Assembly: GCA_025450375.1 (NCBI GenBank)
Contig: JANWHO010000056.1
Location: forward strand, 1-6,994
Length of the DNA: 6,994 bases
Direction of reading: 5' to 3'
Origin: Chloroflexota bacterium
GTDB taxonomy: Bacteria; Chloroflexota; UBA5177; JANWHV01
Shown here: positions 5,780 to 6,994 of the stretch, one piece after another
Position numbering within the stretch: position 1 is the stretch's first letter
Layout: each line of letters opens with the position of its first letter
The notes under the pieces: generated by a model
Told to the model about the DNA's origin: nothing
What the model saw: the letters and a program-made list of their open reading frames with translations, nothing else
Database searches by the model: none
Position numbers and translations under genes: made by a program

Positions 5780-5833
5780 CTCAGTCGCTTCGGTGGCTGA
5801 GCGCGAGACCGCCTTCGGGCGGTCTCTGCTTTT
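5780..5833 (+). terminator. Tandem C(UUCG)G hairpins; second is a Rho-independent terminator
   Basis: Two hairpins follow the toxin stop. The first (5780-5801) has a 9-bp stem with two G-U pairs; the second (5805-5826) has a perfect 9-bp stem, GAGACCGCC with GGCGGTCTC. Both carry a C(UUCG)G tetraloop, an unusually stable loop type. The second is followed by TGCTTTT (5827-5833), giving plus-strand termination of the toxin-antitoxin mRNA. Read on the minus strand there is no T-run, so it does not look bidirectional. The remaining bases between the toxin and the convergent oxidoreductase stop hold nothing else I can support. Confidence 0.8.
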
Positions 5834-5878
5834 GTGCGGAGGTATGGGTGAGGACCAATGTGCATTGAGGGTTCTTCT

Positions 5879-6859
5879 TCAAGGCACCGTCAGCACGATC
5901 TTACCGATATTCGCGTTGCTCGCCATCCGCCGATGCGCCTCCGCCGCCTCCGCCAGCGGGTAGACGCGGTCGATCACCGGGACCAGCCGGCCATCGGTCA
6001 ACCGGGGGAGGGCGAAGGCGGAAAAGGCGGTGGTGAGCGCGATCTTATCGGCCAGCGGCAAGGGCCGCAGCATGCTCCCGATCACCCGGGCCCGCTTCCC
6101 TTGCAGGGCCCCCAGGTTGATCTCCACCTTCGCCCCGCCCTGAGCGGCCAGGAGAATCAGCCGCCCGCCCAGGGTCAGGCAGGCGATGTTCTGGTCCCAG
6201 TAGGGCGCCCCTACCATGTCCAGCACCACATCCACGCCCCGTCCGCCCGTGGCGGTCAGCACGGCCTCGGCGAATGGACCCTCATGATAATTGAACCCGG
6301 CCACCGCCCCCAGTTCCCGGCAGGCGGCCAGCTTTTCCGCCGTCCCCGCGGTGACGATCGGGGAGGCGCCCGCCTCCCGCGCCAACTGAATCGCCGCCGT
6401 CCCCACCCCGCTGGCCCCAGCGTGGATCAAGGCATAGCCTCCTTCCCGCAAGTCGCCAAGCTGGAAGAGGTTGAGATAGGCGGTGAGGAACACCTCGGGA
6501 AGGGCCGCGCCCTGCTCGAAGCTTAGGTTGGCGGGGAGCGGGATCGCCATCCCATTCGGCACCGCAGCGTACTCGGCGTAGCCGCCGCCAAGGAGGAGGG
6601 CGCAGATTCGGGCGCCCTCGGCCCATCCCCGTACGTCGGCCCCCCACCCCACCACCTCGCCCGCCATCTCGACCCCCAGGGTTTCGGGGGCGCCGGGCGG
6701 CATGGGATAGGTGCCCTCCCGTTGCATCAGGTCCAGCCGATTGAGCGCGGTGGCCCGCACCCGCACCAGCAATTCATCCGGGCCCGGCGCCGGATCGGGA
6801 ATCTCCCCCATCCGTAAGACTTCAGGGCCGCCTGGGCGCTCCGTCACGATCGCGCGCAT
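5879..6859 (-). CDS. Zinc-free NAD(P)H:quinone oxidoreductase, PIG3-type MDR family
   Basis: A 326-residue, complete medium-chain dehydrogenase/reductase that probably uses NADPH to reduce quinones or other electrophilic carbonyls in the cytoplasm. The start is ATG at 6859, preceded by AGGAGG with 8 nt spacing; upstream in-frame codons lack such a site. The N-terminal GroES-like part has NRLDLMQREGTYP (40-52), LGVEMAGEVVGWG (61-73) and GGGYAEYAAVP (91-101). ALPEVFLTAYLNLF (119-132) is characteristic of the PIG3 (quinone oxidoreductase) subgroup. The nucleotide-binding loop is AGASGVGTAA (147-156), then VDVVLDMVG (209-217) and GSMLRPLPLADK (261-272). The Cys/His ligands of catalytic zinc in alcohol dehydrogenases are absent, as expected for this branch. 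It is convergent with the toxin-antitoxin module and shows no functional link to the cell-wall genes. The substrate is not predictable from sequence. Confidence 0.93.
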   Translation of the reverse strand: MRAIVTERPGGPEVLRMGEIPDPAPGPDELLVRVRATALNRLDLMQREGTYPMPPGAPETLGVEMAGEVVGWGADVRGWAEGARICALLLGGGYAEYAAVPNGMAIPLPANLSFEQGAALPEVFLTAYLNLFQLGDLREGGYALIHAGASGVGTAAIQLAREAGASPIVTAGTAEKLAACRELGAVAGFNYHEGPFAEAVLTATGGRGVDVVLDMVGAPYWDQNIACLTLGGRLILLAAQGGAKVEINLGALQGKRARVIGSMLRPLPLADKIALTTAFSAFALPRLTDGRLVPVIDRVYPLAEAAEAHRRMASNANIGKIVLTVP

Positions 6860-6867
6860 GTTTTCCA

Positions 6868-6873
6868 CCTCCT
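6868..6873 (-). promoter_or_regulatory. Ribosome binding site of the quinone oxidoreductase
   Basis: AGGAGG on the minus strand lies 8 nt before the ATG at 6859. It settles the start 16 codons inside the longest open frame. Confidence 0.8.
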
Positions 6874-6945
6874 GATCCCATGGTACGACTATCGTGCCTT
6901 CGTCCATCCAACCGCCGGGGAGCGCATTCGGGCCAGGGTGGGCGC

Positions 6946-6994
6946 GGTGGTGGGGGATTTTTGTGGGGGCCCCACTACACGACCAACACCCCCC
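6946..6994. repeat. G-rich, palindrome-bearing non-coding sequence at the right edge
   Basis: GTGGGGG occurs twice (6950-6956 and 6963-6969). The second copy forms a near-palindrome with CCCCAC (GTGGGG / CCCCAC, 6963-6975), and the window ends in a C-run. It resembles the palindrome at 4681-4700. It lies upstream of the oxidoreductase, where I find no clear promoter hexamers. Confidence 0.35.

Noticed and set aside
5780..5826. Possible CRISPR repeat or tRNA-like element
   Set aside because: There is only one copy, no spacer periodicity, no cloverleaf and no anticodon arm. Two simple hairpins explain it.
5733..5963. Plus-strand open frame of 76 codons after the toxin
   Set aside because: It runs through the terminator hairpins and into the antisense of the oxidoreductase and has no ribosome binding site.
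6860..6907. Upstream ATG of the oxidoreductase frame at 6907
   Set aside because: The family N-terminus begins at MRAIV (6859), which has a strong AGGAGG; the 16 extra codons cover that site.

Overview
The window is G+C-rich bacterial chromosome. It carries three consecutive genes of the division and cell-wall (dcw) cluster on the minus strand (murD, ftsW, murG). A two-gene toxin-antitoxin module lies on the plus strand, with one unrelated gene on each outer side. Several MurG and FtsW signatures (TGYPVRE, an E-x-N-x-G segment in the N-domain, a PAPQTD form of the SEDS motif) remind me of Chloroflexota. This is an impression from protein style only, and other G+C-rich phyla are possible. No rRNA, tRNA, CRISPR array, transposase or integrase is visible.

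Layout, left to right. At 1-521 (minus) is the 5' part of a secreted, Met/His-rich protein, cut by the window edge. After a 103-nt gap, 625-4601 (minus) holds murD, ftsW and murG, transcribed in that order and physically interlocked. The ftsW start lies inside the end of murD. The ftsW frame stays open for 122 nt into murG, so all three are probably on one mRNA. The 188 nt at 4602-4789 is a divergent promoter region. It holds a perfect G+C-rich palindrome, a direct repeat, a good sigma70-type promoter and an inverted repeat over the -10 box. At 4790-5736 (plus) are a DNA-binding antitoxin with an excisionase/MerR-like helix-turn-helix and a PIN-domain ribonuclease toxin. They are followed by two back-to-back C(UUCG)G hairpins, the second ending in a T-rich tract. 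At 5879-6859 (minus) is a complete zinc-free quinone oxidoreductase of the PIG3 type, convergent with the toxin. The right edge is non-coding and G-rich.

How the genes work together. MurD adds D-glutamate to UDP-MurNAc-L-Ala in the cytoplasm. MurG adds GlcNAc to lipid I to make lipid II. FtsW polymerises lipid II into glycan strands at the division septum. The toxin-antitoxin pair is self-contained and probably regulates itself through the repeats in its promoter. It sits where mraY or another dcw gene is usually found upstream of murD, and murC does not follow murG. The dcw cluster is therefore a three-gene fragment here.

The most interesting points are the long ftsW/murG overlap, a basic 86-residue N-terminal extension on FtsW, the repeat architecture of the toxin-antitoxin promoter, and a secreted protein whose ordered His, Glu, Met and His residues resemble the metal site of P19-type iron/copper proteins. 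I see no clearly unprecedented system.
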